This document shows positions 12,865 through 25,440 of a stretch of 64,000 nucleotides of DNA, piece by piece. Source of the stretch: Taudactylus pleione. Its lineage: Eukaryota > Chordata > Amphibia > Anura > Myobatrachidae. Below the pieces are notes generated by a model. That model worked only from the letters and a program-made list of their open reading frames with translations, was not told where the DNA came from and ran no database searches. Location: assembly GCA_031769625.1 (NCBI GenBank), contig JAUIMM010000135.1, positions 4,840,001 to 4,904,000 on the forward strand. The letters are read 5' to 3'. Within the stretch, counting starts at the first letter, position 1, and every line of letters starts with the position of its first letter. Made by a program: the position numbers and the translations under genes.

Positions 12865-15800
12865 ACCCCCAAAGTACACTCCAGTCCAAACCAAAAAAAA
12901 ATTATTTTCTGTGTTTGTGAATTGTGTGCGCAGTAGCCGCACGTGCATCAACAAATTAGTGCCAAGCGTGCGCCTGTGTCATAAGTAAAGGGCCGGCAGA
13001 CTTGACCGTTAAAGGGTGCTGTAACCCCCAAAGTACACTCCAGTCCAAACCAAAAAAAATATAATTTTCTGTGTTTGTGAATTGTGTGCGCAGTAGCCGC
13101 ACGTGCATCAACAAAGTAGTGCCAAGCGTGCGCCTGTGTCATAAGTAAAGAGCCAGCTGGCTTGACTGTTAAAGGGTGCTGTAACCCCCAAAGTACACTC
13201 CAGTCCAAACCAAAAAAAAATTTATTTTCTCTGTTTGTGATTTGTGTGCACAGTAGCCGCACGTGCATCAACAAAGTAGTGCCAAGCGTTCGCCTGTGTC
13301 ATAAGTAAAGGGCCGGCTGGCTTGACTGTTAAAGGGTGCTGTAACCCCCAAAGTACACTCCAGTCCAAACCGAAAAAAAAATTATTTTCTGTGTTTGTGA
13401 ATTGTGTGCGCAGTAGCCGCACGTGCATCAACAAAGTAGTGCCAAGCGTGCGCCTGTGTCATAAGTAAAGGGCCGGCTGGCTTGACCGTTAAAGGGTGCT
13501 GTAACCCCCAAAGTACACTCCAGTCCAAACCAAAAAAAATAATTATTTTCTGTGTTTGTGAATTGTGTGCGCAGTAGCCGCACGTGCATCAACAAAGTAG
13601 TGCCAAGCGTGCGCCTGTGTCATAAGTAAAGGGCCGGCTGTCTTGACCGTTAAAGGGTGCTGTAACCCCCAAAGTACACTCCAGTCCAAACCAAAAAAAA
13701 AATAATTTTCTGTGTTTGTGAATTGTGTGCGCAGTAGCCGCAAGTGCATCAACAAAGAAGTGCCAAGCGTGCGCCTGTGTCACAAGTAAAGGGCCGGCTG
13801 GCTTGACCGTTAAAGGGTGCTGTAACCCCCAAAGTACACTCCAGTCCAAACCAAAAAAAAAATTATTTTCTGTGTTTGTGAATTGTGTGTGCAGTAGCCG
13901 CACGTGCATCAACAAATTAGTGCCAAGCGTGCGCCTGTGTAATAAGTAAAGGGTCAGCTGGCTTGACCGTTAAAGGGTGCTGTAACCCCCAAAGTACACT
14001 CCAAACCAAAAAAATATATATTTTCTATGTTTATGAATTGTGTGCGCAGTAGCCGCACGTGCATCAACAAAGTAGTGCCAAGCGTGCGCCTGTGTCATAA
14101 GTAATGGGCCGGCTGGCTTGACCGTTAAAGGGTGCTGTAACCCCCAAAGTACACTCCAGTCCAAACCAAAAATAAATATATTTTCTGTGTTTGTGAATTG
14201 TGTGCGCAGTAGCCACACGTGCATCAACAAAGTAGTGCCAAGCGTGCGCCTGTGTCACAAGTAAAGGGCCAGCTGGCTTGACCGTTAAAGGGTGCTGTAA
14301 CCCCCAAAGTACACTCCAGTCCAAACCAAAAAAAAAATTATTTTCTGTGTTTGTGAATTGTGTGCGCAGTAGCCGCACGTGCATCAACAAATTAGTGCCA
14401 AGCGTGCGCCTGTGTCATAAGTAAAGGGCCGGCAGGCTTGAACGTTAAAGGGTGCTGTAACCCCCAAAGTACACTCCAGTCCAAACCAAAAAAAAAAATA
14501 TTTTCTGTGTTTGTGAATTGTGTGCGCAGTAGCCGCACGTGTATCAACAAAGTAGTGCCAAGCGTGCGCCTGTGTCATAAGTAAAGGGCCGGCTGGCTTG
14601 ACCGTTAAAGGGTGATGTAACCTCCAAAGTACACTCCAGTCCAAACCAAAAAAAATATTATTTTCTGTGTTTGTGAATTGTGTGCGCAGTAGCCGCACGT
14701 GCATCAACAAAGTAGTGCCAAGCGTGCGCCTGTGTCATAAGTAAAGGGCCAGCTGGCTTGACTGTTAAAGGGTGCTGTATCCCCAAAGTACACTCCAGTC
14801 CAAACCAAAAAAAAAATAATTTTCTGTGTTTGTGAATTGTGTGCGCAGTAGCTGCACGTGCATCAACAAAGTAGTGCCAAGCGTGCGCCTGTGTCATAAG
14901 TAAAAGGCCGGCTGGCTTGACCGTTAAAGGGTGCTGTAACCCCAAAGTACACTCCAGTGTAAACCGAAAAAAAATTAATTTTCTGTGTTTGTGAATTGTG
15001 TGCGCAGTAGCCGCACGTGCATCAACAAAGTAGTGCCAAGCGTGCGCCTGTGTCATAAGTAAAGGGCCGGCTGGCTTGACCGTTAAAGGGTGCTGTAACC
15101 CCCAAAGTACACTCCAGTCCAAACCAAAAAAAAAAATTATTTTCTGTGTTTGTGAATTGTGTGCGCAGTAGCCGCACGTGCATCAACAAAGTAGTGCCAA
15201 GCGTGCGCCTGTGTCATAAGTAAAGGGCCGGCTGGCTTAACCGTTAAAGGGTGCTGTAACCCCGAAAGTACACTCCAGTCCAAACCAAAAAAAAAATAAT
15301 TTTCTGTGTTTGTGAATTGTGTGCGCAGTAGCCGCACGTGCATCAACAAAGAAGTGCCAAGCGTGCGCCTGTGTCATAAGTAAAGGGCCGGCTGGCTTGA
15401 CCGTTAAAGGGTGCTGAAACCCCCAAAGTACACTCCAGTCTAAACTAAAAATAAAATTATTTTCTGTGTTTGTGAATTGTGTGTGCGCTGTAGCCGCACG
15501 TGCATCAACAAAGTAGTGCCAAGCGTGCGCCTGTGTCATAAGTAAAGGGCCGGCTGGCTTGACCGTTAAAGGGTGCTCTAACCCCAAAAGTATACTCCAG
15601 TCCAAACCAAAAAAAAAATATTTTCTGTGTTTGTGAATTGTGTGTGCGCTGTAGCCGCACGTGCATCAACAAAGTAGTGCCAAGCGTGCGCCTGTGTCAT
15701 AAGTAAAGGGCCGGCTGGCTTGACCGTTAAAGGGTGCTGTAACCCCCAAAGTATACTCCAGTCCAAACCAAAAAAAAAAATATTTTCTGTGTTTGTGAAT

Positions 15801-18290
15801 TGTGTGCGCAGTAGCCGCACGTGCATCAACAAAGTAGTGCCAAGCGTGCGCCTCTGTCACAAGTAAAGGGCCGGCTGGCTTGACCATTAAAGGGTGCTGT
15901 AACCCCCAAAGTACACTCCAGTCCAAACCAAAAAAAAAATTATTTTCTGTGTTTGTGAATTGTGTGCGCAGTAGCCGCACGTGCATCAACAAAGTAGTGC
16001 CAAGCGTGCGCCTGTGTCATAAGTAAAGGGCCGGCTGGCTTGACCGTTAAAGGGTGCTGTAACCCCCAAAGTACACTCCAGTCCCAACCAAAAAAACAAT
16101 TATTTTCTGTGTTTGTGAATTGTGTGCGCAGTAGCCGCACGTGCATCAACAAAGTAGTGCCAAGCGTGCGCCTGTGTCATAAGTAAAGGGCCAGCTGGCT
16201 TGACCATTAGAGGGTGCTGTAACCCCCAATGTACACTCCAGTCCAAACCAAAAAAAAAATTATTTTCTGTGTTTGTGAATTGTGTGCGCAGTAGCAGTAC
16301 GTGCATCAACAAAGTAGTGCCAAGCGTGTGCCTGTGTCATAAGTAAAGGGCCGGCTGGCTTGACCGTAAAAGGGTGCTGTAACCCCCAAAGTACACTCCA
16401 GTCCAAACCAAAAAAAAAATTATTTTCTGTGTTTGTGAATTGTGTGCGCAGTAGCCGCACGTGCATCAACAAAGTAGTGCCAAGCGTGCGCCTGGGTCAT
16501 AAGTAAAGGGCCGGCTGGCTTGACCGTTAAAGGGTGCTGTAACCCCCAAAGTACACTCCAGTCCAAACCAAAAAAAAATGATTTTCTGTGTTTGTGAATT
16601 GTGTGCGCAGTAGCCGCTTGTGTATCAACAAAGTAGTGCCAAACGTGCGCCTGTGTCATAAGTAAAGGGCCGGCTGGCTTGACCGTTAAAGGGTGCTGTA
16701 ACCCCCAAAGTACACTCCAGTCCAAACCGAAAAAAAAAAATTATTTTCTGTGTTTGTGAATTGTGTGCGCAGTAGCCGCACGTGCATCAACAAAGTAGTG
16801 CCAAGCGTGCGCCTGTGTCATAAGTAAAGGGCCGGCTGGCTTGACCGTTAAAGGGTGCTGTAACCCCCAAAGTACACTCCAGTCCAAACCAAAAAAAAAA
16901 TTATTTTCTGCATTTGTGAATTGTGTGCGCTGTAGCTGCTCGTGCATCAACAAAGTAGTGCCAAGTGTGCGCCCGTGTCATAAGTAAAGGGCCGGTTGGC
17001 TTGACCGTTAAAGGCTGCTGTAACCCCCAAAGTACACTCCAGTCCAAACCAAAAATAAAATTATTTTCTGTGTTTGTGAATTGTGTGTGCGCTGTAGCCG
17101 CACGTGCATCAATAAAGTAGTGCCAAGCGTGCGCCTGTGTCATAAGTAAAGGGCCGGCTGGCTTGACCTTTAAAGGGTGCTGTAACCCCAAAAGTATACT
17201 CCTGTCCAAACCAAAAAAAAAAATATTTTCTGTGTTTGTGAATTGTGTGCGCAGTAGCCGCACGTACATCAACAAAGTAGTGCCAAGTGTGCGCCTGTGT
17301 CACAAGTAAAGGCCCGGCTGGCTTGACCGTTAAAGGGTGCTGTAACCCCCAAAGTACACTCCAGTCCAAACCAAAAAAAAAATTATTTTCTGTGTTTGTG
17401 AATTGTGTGCGCAGTAGCCGCACGTGCATCAACAAATTAGTGGCAATCGTGCGCCTGTGTCATAAGTAAAGGGCCAGCAGGCTTGACCGTTAAAGGGTGC
17501 TGTAACCCCCAAAGTACACTCCAGTCCAAACCAAAAAAAAAATTATTTTCTGTGTTTGTGAATTGTGTGCGCAGTAGCCGCACGTGCATCAACAAAGTAG
17601 TGCCAAGCGTGCGCCTGTGTCATAAGTAAAGGGCCGGCTGGCTTGACCGTTAAAGGGTGCTGTAACCCCCAAAGTACACTCCAGTCCAAACCAAAAAAAA
17701 AATTATTTTCTGTGTTTGTGAATTGTGTGCGCAGTAGCCGTACATGCATCAACAAAGTAGTGCCAAGCGTGCGCCTGTGTCATAAGTAAAGGGCCGGCTG
17801 GCTTGACCATTAAAGGGTGCTGTAACCCCCCAAAGTGTACTCCAGTCCAAACCAAAAAAAAAATTATTTTCTGTGTTTGTGAATTGTGTGCGCAGTAGCC
17901 GCACGTGCATCAACAAAGTAGTGCCAAGCGTGCGCCTGTGTCATAAGTAAAGGGTCGGCTGGCTTGACCATTAAAGGGTGCTGTAACCCCCAAAGTACAC
18001 TCCAAACCAAAAAAATATATATTTTCTATGTTTATGAATTGTGTGCCCTGTAGCCGCACGTGCATCAACAAATTAGTGCCAAGCGTGCGCCTGTGTCATA
18101 AGTAAAGGGCCGGCAGGCTTGAACATTAAAGGTTGCTGTAACCCCCAAAGTACACTCCAGTCCAAACCAAAAAAAAAATTATTTGCTGTGTTTGTGAATT
18201 GTGTGCGCAGTAGCCGCACGTGCATCAACAAAGAAGTGCCAAGCATGCGCCTGTGTCATAAGTAAAGGGCCGGCTGGCTTGACCGTTAAA
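12865..18290. repeat. Higher-order satellite block A, copy 2
   Basis: This is the second copy of the block at 4,400-9,830 (offset 8,465 bp). It ends abruptly within a monomer between about 18,250 and 18,298. There a unit matching about 9,800 switches to a unit matching 7,113 and 15,578 (GGGTGCTCTAACCCC). Such a mid-array switch is the mark of unequal exchange, or of a tandem duplication breakpoint. The left edge, near 12,820-12,865, is likewise a switch out of the block that continues at 27,200 in its own duplicate. Confidence 0.82.
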
Positions 18291-21160
18291 GGGTGCTCTA
18301 ACCCCAAAAGTATACTCCAGTCCAAACCAAAAAAAAAATATTTTCTGTGTTTGTGAATTGTGTGTGCGCTGTAGCCGCACGTGCATCAACAAAGTAGTGC
18401 CAAGCGTGCGCCTGTGTCATAAGTAAAGGGCCGGCTGGCTTGACCGTTAAAGGGTGCTGTAACCCCCAAAGTATACTCCAGTCCAAACCAAAAAAAAAAA
18501 TATTTTCTGTGTTTGTGAATTGTGTGCGCAGTAGCCGCACGTGCATCAACAAAGTAGTGCCAAGCGTGCGCCTCTGTCACAAGTAAAGGGCCGGCTGGCT
18601 TGACCATTAAAGGGTGCTGTAACCCCCAAAGTACACTCCAGTCCAAACCAAAAAAAAAATTATTTTCTGTGTTTGTGAATTGTGTGCGCAGTAGCCGCAC
18701 GTGCATCAACAAAGTAGTGCCAAGCGTGCGCCTGTGTCATAAGTAAAGGGCCGGCTGGCTTGACCGTTAAAGGGTGCTGTAACCCCCAAAGTACACTCCA
18801 GTCCCAACCAAAAAAACAATTATTTTCTGTGTTTGTGAATTGTGTGCGCAGTAGCCGCACGTGCATCAACAAAGTAGTGCCAAGCGTGCGCCTGTGTCAT
18901 AAGTAAAGGGCCAGCTGGCTTGACCATTAGAGGGTGCTGTAACCCCCAATGTACACTCCAGTCCAAACCAAAAAAAAAAATATTTTCTGTGTTTGTGAAT
19001 TGTGTGCGCAGCAGCAGTACGTGCATCAACAAAGTAGTGCCAAGCGTGTGCCTGTGTCATAAGTAAAGGGCCGGCTGGCTTGACCGTAAAAGGGTGCTGT
19101 AACCCCCAAAGTACACTCCAGTCCAAACCAAAAAAAAAATTATTTTCTGTGTTTGTGAATTGTGTGCGCAGTAGCCGCACGTGCATCAACAAAGTAGTGC
19201 CAAGCGTGCGCCTGGGTCATAAGTAAAGGGCCGGCTGGCTTGACCGTTAAAGGGTGCTGTAACCCCCAAAGTACACTCCAGTCCAAACCAAAAAAAAATT
19301 ATTTTCTGTGTTTGTGAATTGTGTGCGCAGTAGCCGCACGTGTATCAACAAAGTAGTGCCAAACGTGCGCCTGTGTCATAAGTAAAGGGCCGGCTGGCTT
19401 GACCGTTAAAGGGTGCTGTAACCCCCAAAGTACACTCCAGTCCAAACCGAAAAAAAAAAATTATTTTCTGTGTTTGTGAATTGTGTGCGCAGTAGCCGCA
19501 CGTGCATCAACAAAGTAGTGCCAAGCGTGCGCCTGTGTCATAAGTAAAGGGCCGGCTGGCTTGACCGTTAAAGGGTGCTGTAACCCCCAAAGTACACTCC
19601 AGTCCAAACCAAAAAAAAAATTATTTTCTGCATTTGTGAATTGTGTGCGCTGTAGCTGCTCGTGCATCAACAAAGTAGTGCCAAGTGTGCGCCCGTGTCA
19701 TAAGTAAAGGGCCGGCTGGCTTGACCGTTAAAGGCTGCTGTAACCCCCAAAGTACACTCCAGTCCAAACCAAAAATAAAATTATTTTCTGTGTTTGTGAA
19801 TTGTGTGTGCGCTGTAGCCGCACGTGCATCAATAAAGTAGTGCCAAGCGTGCGCCTGTGTCATAAGTAAAGGGCCGGCTGGCTTGACCTTTAAAGGGTGC
19901 TGTAACCCCAAAAGTATACTCCAGTCCAAACCAAAAAAAAAAATATTTTCTGTGTTTGTGAATTGTGTGCGCAGTAGCTGCACGTACATCAACAAAGTAG
20001 TGCCAAGTGTGCGCCTGTGTCACAAGTAAAGGCCCGGCTGGCTTGACCGTTAAAGGGTGCTGTAACCCCCAAAGTACACTCCAGTCCAAACCAAAAAAAA
20101 AAATATTTTCTGTGTTTGTGAATTGTGTGCGCAGTAGCCGCACGTACATCAACAAAGTAGTGCCAAGTGTGCGCCTGTGTCACAAGTAAAGGCCCGGCTG
20201 GCTTGACCGTTAAAGGGTGCTGTAACCCCCAAAGTACACTCCAGTCCAAACCAAAAAAAAAATTATTTTCTGTGTTTGTGAATTGTGTGCGCAGTAGCCG
20301 CACGTGCATCAACAAATTAGTGGCAATCGTGCGCCTGTGTCATAAGTAAAGGGCCAGCAGGCTTGACCGTTAAAGGGTGCTGTAACCCCCAAAGTACACT
20401 CCAGTCCAAACCAAAAAAAAAATTATTTTCTGTGTTTGTGAATTGTGTGCGCAGTAGCCGCACGTGCATCAACAAAGTAGTGCCAAGCGTGCGCCTGTGT
20501 CATAAGTAAAGGGCCGGCTGGCTTGACCGTTAAAGGGTGCTGTAACCCCCAAAGTACACTCCAGTCCAAACCAAAAAAAAAATTATTTTCTGTGTTTGTG
20601 AATTGTGTGCGCAGTAGCCGTACATGCATCAACAAAGTAGTGCCAAGCGTGCGCCTGTGTCATAAGTAAAGGGCCGGCTGGCTTGACCATTAAAGGGTGC
20701 TGTAACCCCCAAAGTGTACTCCAGTCCAAACCAAAAAAAAATTTATTTTCTGTGTTTGTGAATTGTGTGCGCAGTAGCCGCACGTGCATCAACAAAGTAG
20801 TGCCAAGCGTGCGCCTGTGTCATAAGTAAAGGGTCGGCTGGCTTGACCGTTAAAGGGTGCTGTAACCCCCAAAGTACACTCCAAACCAAAAAAATATATA
20901 TTTTCTATGTTTATGAATTGTGTGCCCTGTAGCCGCACGTGCATCAACAAATTAGTGCCAAGCGTGCGCCTGTGTCATAAGTAAAGGGCCGGCAGGCTTG
21001 AACATTAAAGGTTGCTGTAACCCCCAAAGTACACTCCAGTCCAAACCAAAAAAAAAATTATTTGCTGTGTTTGTGAATTGTGTGCGCAGTAGCCGCACGT
21101 GCATCAACAAAGAAGTGCCAAGCATGCGCCTGTGTCATAAGTAAAGGGCCGGCTGGCTTG
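15560..21160. repeat. Tandem higher-order duplication of 17-18 monomers
   Basis: Units from about 15,578 recur from 18,298 with an offset of 2,720 bp (17 monomers). One extra monomer is then inserted, and the offset becomes 2,880 bp (18 monomers): 17,543 matches 20,423 and 17,999 matches 20,879. The extra unit shows as two adjacent, nearly identical monomers at about 19,990 and 20,150, both with CACGTACATC and GTCACAAG. This is a recent local tandem duplication nested within the copy-2 part of block A. Confidence 0.82.
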
Positions 21161-24100
21161 ACCGTTAAAGGGTGCTGTAACCCCCAAAGTACACTCCAGT
21201 CCAAACCAAAAAAAAAATTATTTTCTGCGTTTGTGAATTGTGTGCGCAGTAGCCGCACGTGCATCAACAAAGTAGTGCCAAGTGTGCGCCTGTGTCATAA
21301 GTAAAGGGCCGGCTGGCTTGAACTTTAAAGGCTGCTGTAACCCCCAAAGTACACTCCAGTCCAAACCAAAAATAAAATTATTTTCTGTGTTTGTGAATTG
21401 TGTGTGCGCTGTAGCCGCACGTGCATCAACAAAGTAGTGCCAAGCGTGCGCCTGTGTCATAAATAAAGGGCCGGCTGGCTTGACCATTAAAGGGTGCTGT
21501 AACCCCAAAAGTATACTCCAGTCCAAACCCAAAAAAAAAATATTTTCTGTGTTTGTGAATTGTGTGCGCAGTAGCCGCACGTACATCAACAAAGTAGTGC
21601 CAAGTGTGCGCCTGTGTCACAAGTAAAGGCCCGGCTGGCTTGACCGTTAAAGGGTGCTGTAACCCCCAAAGTACACTCCAGTCCAAACCAAAAAAAAAAT
21701 TATTTTCTGTGTTTGTGAATTGTGCGCGCAGTAGCCGCACATGCATCAACAAATTAGTGGCAAGCGTGCGCCTGTGTCATAAGTAAAGGGCCAGCAGGCT
21801 TGAATGTTAAAGGGTGCTGTAACCCCCAAAGTACACTCCAGTCCAAACCAAAAAAAAAATTATTTTCTGTGTTTGTGAATTGTGTGCGCAGTAGCCGCAC
21901 GTGCATCAACAAAGTAGTGCCAAGCGTGCGCCTGTGTCATAAGTAAAGGGCCGGCTGGCTTGACCATTAAAGGGTGCTGTAACCCCCAAAGTACACTTCA
22001 GTGCAAACCAAAAAAACAATTATTTTCTGTGTTTGTGAATTGTGTGCGCAGTAGCCGCACGTGAATCAACAAAGTAGTGCCAAGCGTGCGCCTGTGTCAT
22101 AAGTAAAGGGCCAGCTGGCTTGACCGTTAAAGGGTGCTGTAACCCCCAAAGTACACTACAGTCCAAACCAAAAAAAAAATAATTTTCTGTGTTTGTGAAT
22201 TGTGTGCGCAGTAGCCGCACGTGCATCAACAAAGTAGTGCCAAGCGTGCGCCTGTATCATAAGTAAAGGGCCGGCTGGCTTGACCGTTAAAGGGTGCTGT
22301 AACCCCCAAAGTACACTCCAGTCCAAACCAAAAAAAAAATAATTTTCTGTGTTTGTGAATTGTGTGCGCAGTAGCCGCACGTGCATCAACAAAGTAGTGC
22401 CAAGCGTGCGCCTGGGTCATAAGTAAAGGGCCGGCTGGCTTGACCGTTAAAGGGTGCTGTAACCCCCAAAGTACACTCCAGTCCAAACCAAAAAAAAATT
22501 ATTTTCTGTGTTTGTGAATTGTGTGCGCAGTAGCCGCACGTGTATCAACAAAGTAGTGCCAAACGTGCGCCTGTGTCATAAGTAAAGGGCCGGCTGGCTT
22601 GACCGTTAAAGGGTGCTGTAACCCCCAAAGTACACTCCAGTCCAAACCGAAAAAAAAAAATTATTTTCTGTGTTTGTGAATTGTGTGCGCAGTAGCCGCA
22701 CGTGCATCAACAAAGTAGTGCCAAGCGTGCGCCTGTGTCATAAGTAAAGGGCCGGCTGGCTTGACCGTTAAAGGGTGCTGTAACCCCCAAAGTACACTCC
22801 AGTCCAAACCAAAAAAAAAATTATTTTCTGCATTTGTGAATTGTGTGCGCTGTAGCTGCTCGTGCATCAACAAAGTAGTGCCAAGTGTGCGCCCGTGTCA
22901 TAAGTAAAGGGCCGGCTGGCTTGACCGTTAAAGGCTGCTGTAACCCCCAAAGTACACTCCAGTCCAAACCAAAAATAAAATTATTTTCTGTGTTTGTGAA
23001 TTGTGTGTGCGCTGTAGCCGCACGTGCATCAATAAAGTAGTGCCAAGCGTGCGCCTGTGTCATAAGTAAAGGGCCGGCTGGCTTGACCTTTAAAGGGTGC
23101 TGTAACCCCAAAAGTATACTCCAGTCCAAACCAAAAAAAAATATATTTTCTGTGTTTGTGAATTGTGTGCGCAGTAGCCGCACGTACATCAACAAAGTAG
23201 TGCCAAGTGTGCGCCTGTGTCACAAGTAAAGGCCCGGCTGGCTTGACCGTTAAAGGGTGCTGTAACCCCCAAAGTACACTCCAGTCCAAACCAAAAAAAA
23301 AATTATTTTCTGTGTTTGTGAATTGTGTGCGCAGTAGCCGCACGTGCATCAACAAATTAGTGGCAATCGTGCGCCTGTGTCATAAGTAAAGGGCCAGCAG
23401 GCTTGACCGTTAAAGGGTGCTGTAACCCCCAAAGTACACTCCAGTCCAAACCAAAAAAAAAATTATTTTCTGTGTTTGTGAATTGTGTGCGCAGTAGCCG
23501 CACGTGCATCAACAAAGTAGTGCCAAGCGTGCGCCTGTGTCATAAGTAAAGGGCCGGCTGGCTTGACCGTTAAAGGGTGCTGTAACCCCCAAAGTACACT
23601 CCAGTCCAAACCAAAAAAAAAATTATTTTCTGTGTTTGTGAATTGTGTGCGCAGTAGCCGTACATGCATCAACAAAGTAGTGCCAAGCGTGCGCCTGTGT
23701 CATAAGTAAAGGGCCGGCTGGCTTGACCATTAAAGGGTGCTGTAACCCCCAAAGTGTACTCCAGTCCAAACCAAAAAAAAATTTATTTTCTGTGTTTGTG
23801 AATTGTGTGCGCAGTAGCCGCACGTGCATCAACAAAGTAGTGCCAAGCGTGCGCCTGTGTCATAAGTAAAGGGTCGGCTGGCTTGACCGTTAAAGGGTGC
23901 TGTAACCCCCAAAGTACACTCCAAACCAAAAAAATATATATTTTCTATGTTTATGAATTGTGTGCCCTGTAGCCGCACGTGCATCAACAAATTAGTGCCA
24001 AGCGTGCGCCTGTGTCATAAGTAAAGGGCCGGCAGGCTTGAACATTAAAGGTTGCTGTAACCCCCAAAGTACACTCCAGTCCAAACCAAAAAAAAAATTA

Positions 24101-25440
24101 TTTGCTGTGTTTGTGAATTGTGTGCGCAGTAGCCGCACGTGCATCAACAAAGAAGTGCCAAGCATGCGCCTGTGTCATAAGTAAAGGGCCGGCTGGCTTG
24201 ACCGTTAAAGGGTGCTGTAACCCCCAAAGTACACTCCAGTCCAAACCAAAAAAAAAATTATTTTCTGCGTTTGTGAATTGTGTGCGCAGTAGCCGCACGT
24301 GCATCAACAAAGTAGTGCCAAGTGTGCGCCTGTGTCATAAGTAAAGGGCCGGCTGGCTTGAACTTTAAAGGCTGCTGTAACCCCCAAAGTACACTCCAGT
24401 CCAAACCAAAAATAAAATTATTTTCTGTGTTTGTGAATTGTGTGTGCGCTGTAGCCGCACGTGCATCAACAAAGTAGTGCCAAGCGTGCGCCTGTGTCAT
24501 AAATAAAGGGCCGGCTGGCTTGACCGTTAAAGGGTGCTGTAACCCCAAAAGTATACTCCAGTCCAAACCCAAAAAAAAAATATTTTCTGTGTTTGTGAAT
24601 TGTGTGCGCAGTAGCCGCACGTACATCAACAAAGTAGTGCCAAGTGTGCGCCTGTGTCACAAGTAAAGGCCCGGCTGGCTTGACCGTTAAAGGGTGCTGT
24701 AACCCCCAAAGTACACTCCAGTCCAAACCAAAAAAAAATTTATTTTCTGTGTTTGTGAATTGTGCGCGCAGTAGCCGCACATGCATCAACAAATTAGTGG
24801 CAAGCGTGCGCCTGTGTCATAAGTAAAGGGCCAGCAGGCTTGAATGTTAAAGGGTGCTGTAACCCCCAAAGTACACTCCAGTCCAAACCAAAAAAAAAAT
24901 TATTTTCTGTGTTTGTGAATTGTGTGCGCAGTAGCCGCACGTGCATCAACAAAGTAGTGCCAAGCGTGCGCCTGTGTCATAAGTAAAGGGCCGGCTGGCT
25001 TGACCATTAAAGGGTGCTGTAACCCCCAAAGTACACTTCAGTGCAAACCAAAAAAACAATTATTTTCTGTGTTTGTGAATTGTGTGCGCAGTAGCCGCAC
25101 GTGAATCAACAAAGTAGTGCCAAGCGTGCGCCTGTGTCATAAGTAAAGGGCCAGCTGGCTTGACCGTTAAAGGGTGCTGTAACCCCCAAAGTACACTACA
25201 GTCCAAACCAAAAAAAAAATAATTTTCTGTGTTTGTGAATTGTGTGCGCAGTAGCCGCACGTGCATCAACAAAGTAGTGCCAAGCGTGCGCCTGTATCAT
25301 AAGTAAAGGGCCGGCTGGCTTGACCGTTAAAGGGTGCTGTAACCCCCAAAGTACACTCCAGTCCAAACCAAAAAAAAAATTATTTTCTGTGTTTGTGAAT
25401 TGTGTGCGCAGTAGCCGCACGTGCATCAACAAATTAGTGC
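19200..25440. repeat. Tandem higher-order repeat, 3,040-bp period (19 monomers)
   Basis: From about 20,167 to 22,400 every marked monomer recurs 3,040 bp downstream, to about 25,440. The short units at 20,879 and 23,919 and the units with CTGTATCATAAG illustrate this. The flanking part, about 19,215-20,155, recurs at 22,415-23,355 with offset 3,200 bp (20 monomers). The copies look almost identical over long stretches, so this is among the youngest amplification events in the array. Confidence 0.85.
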
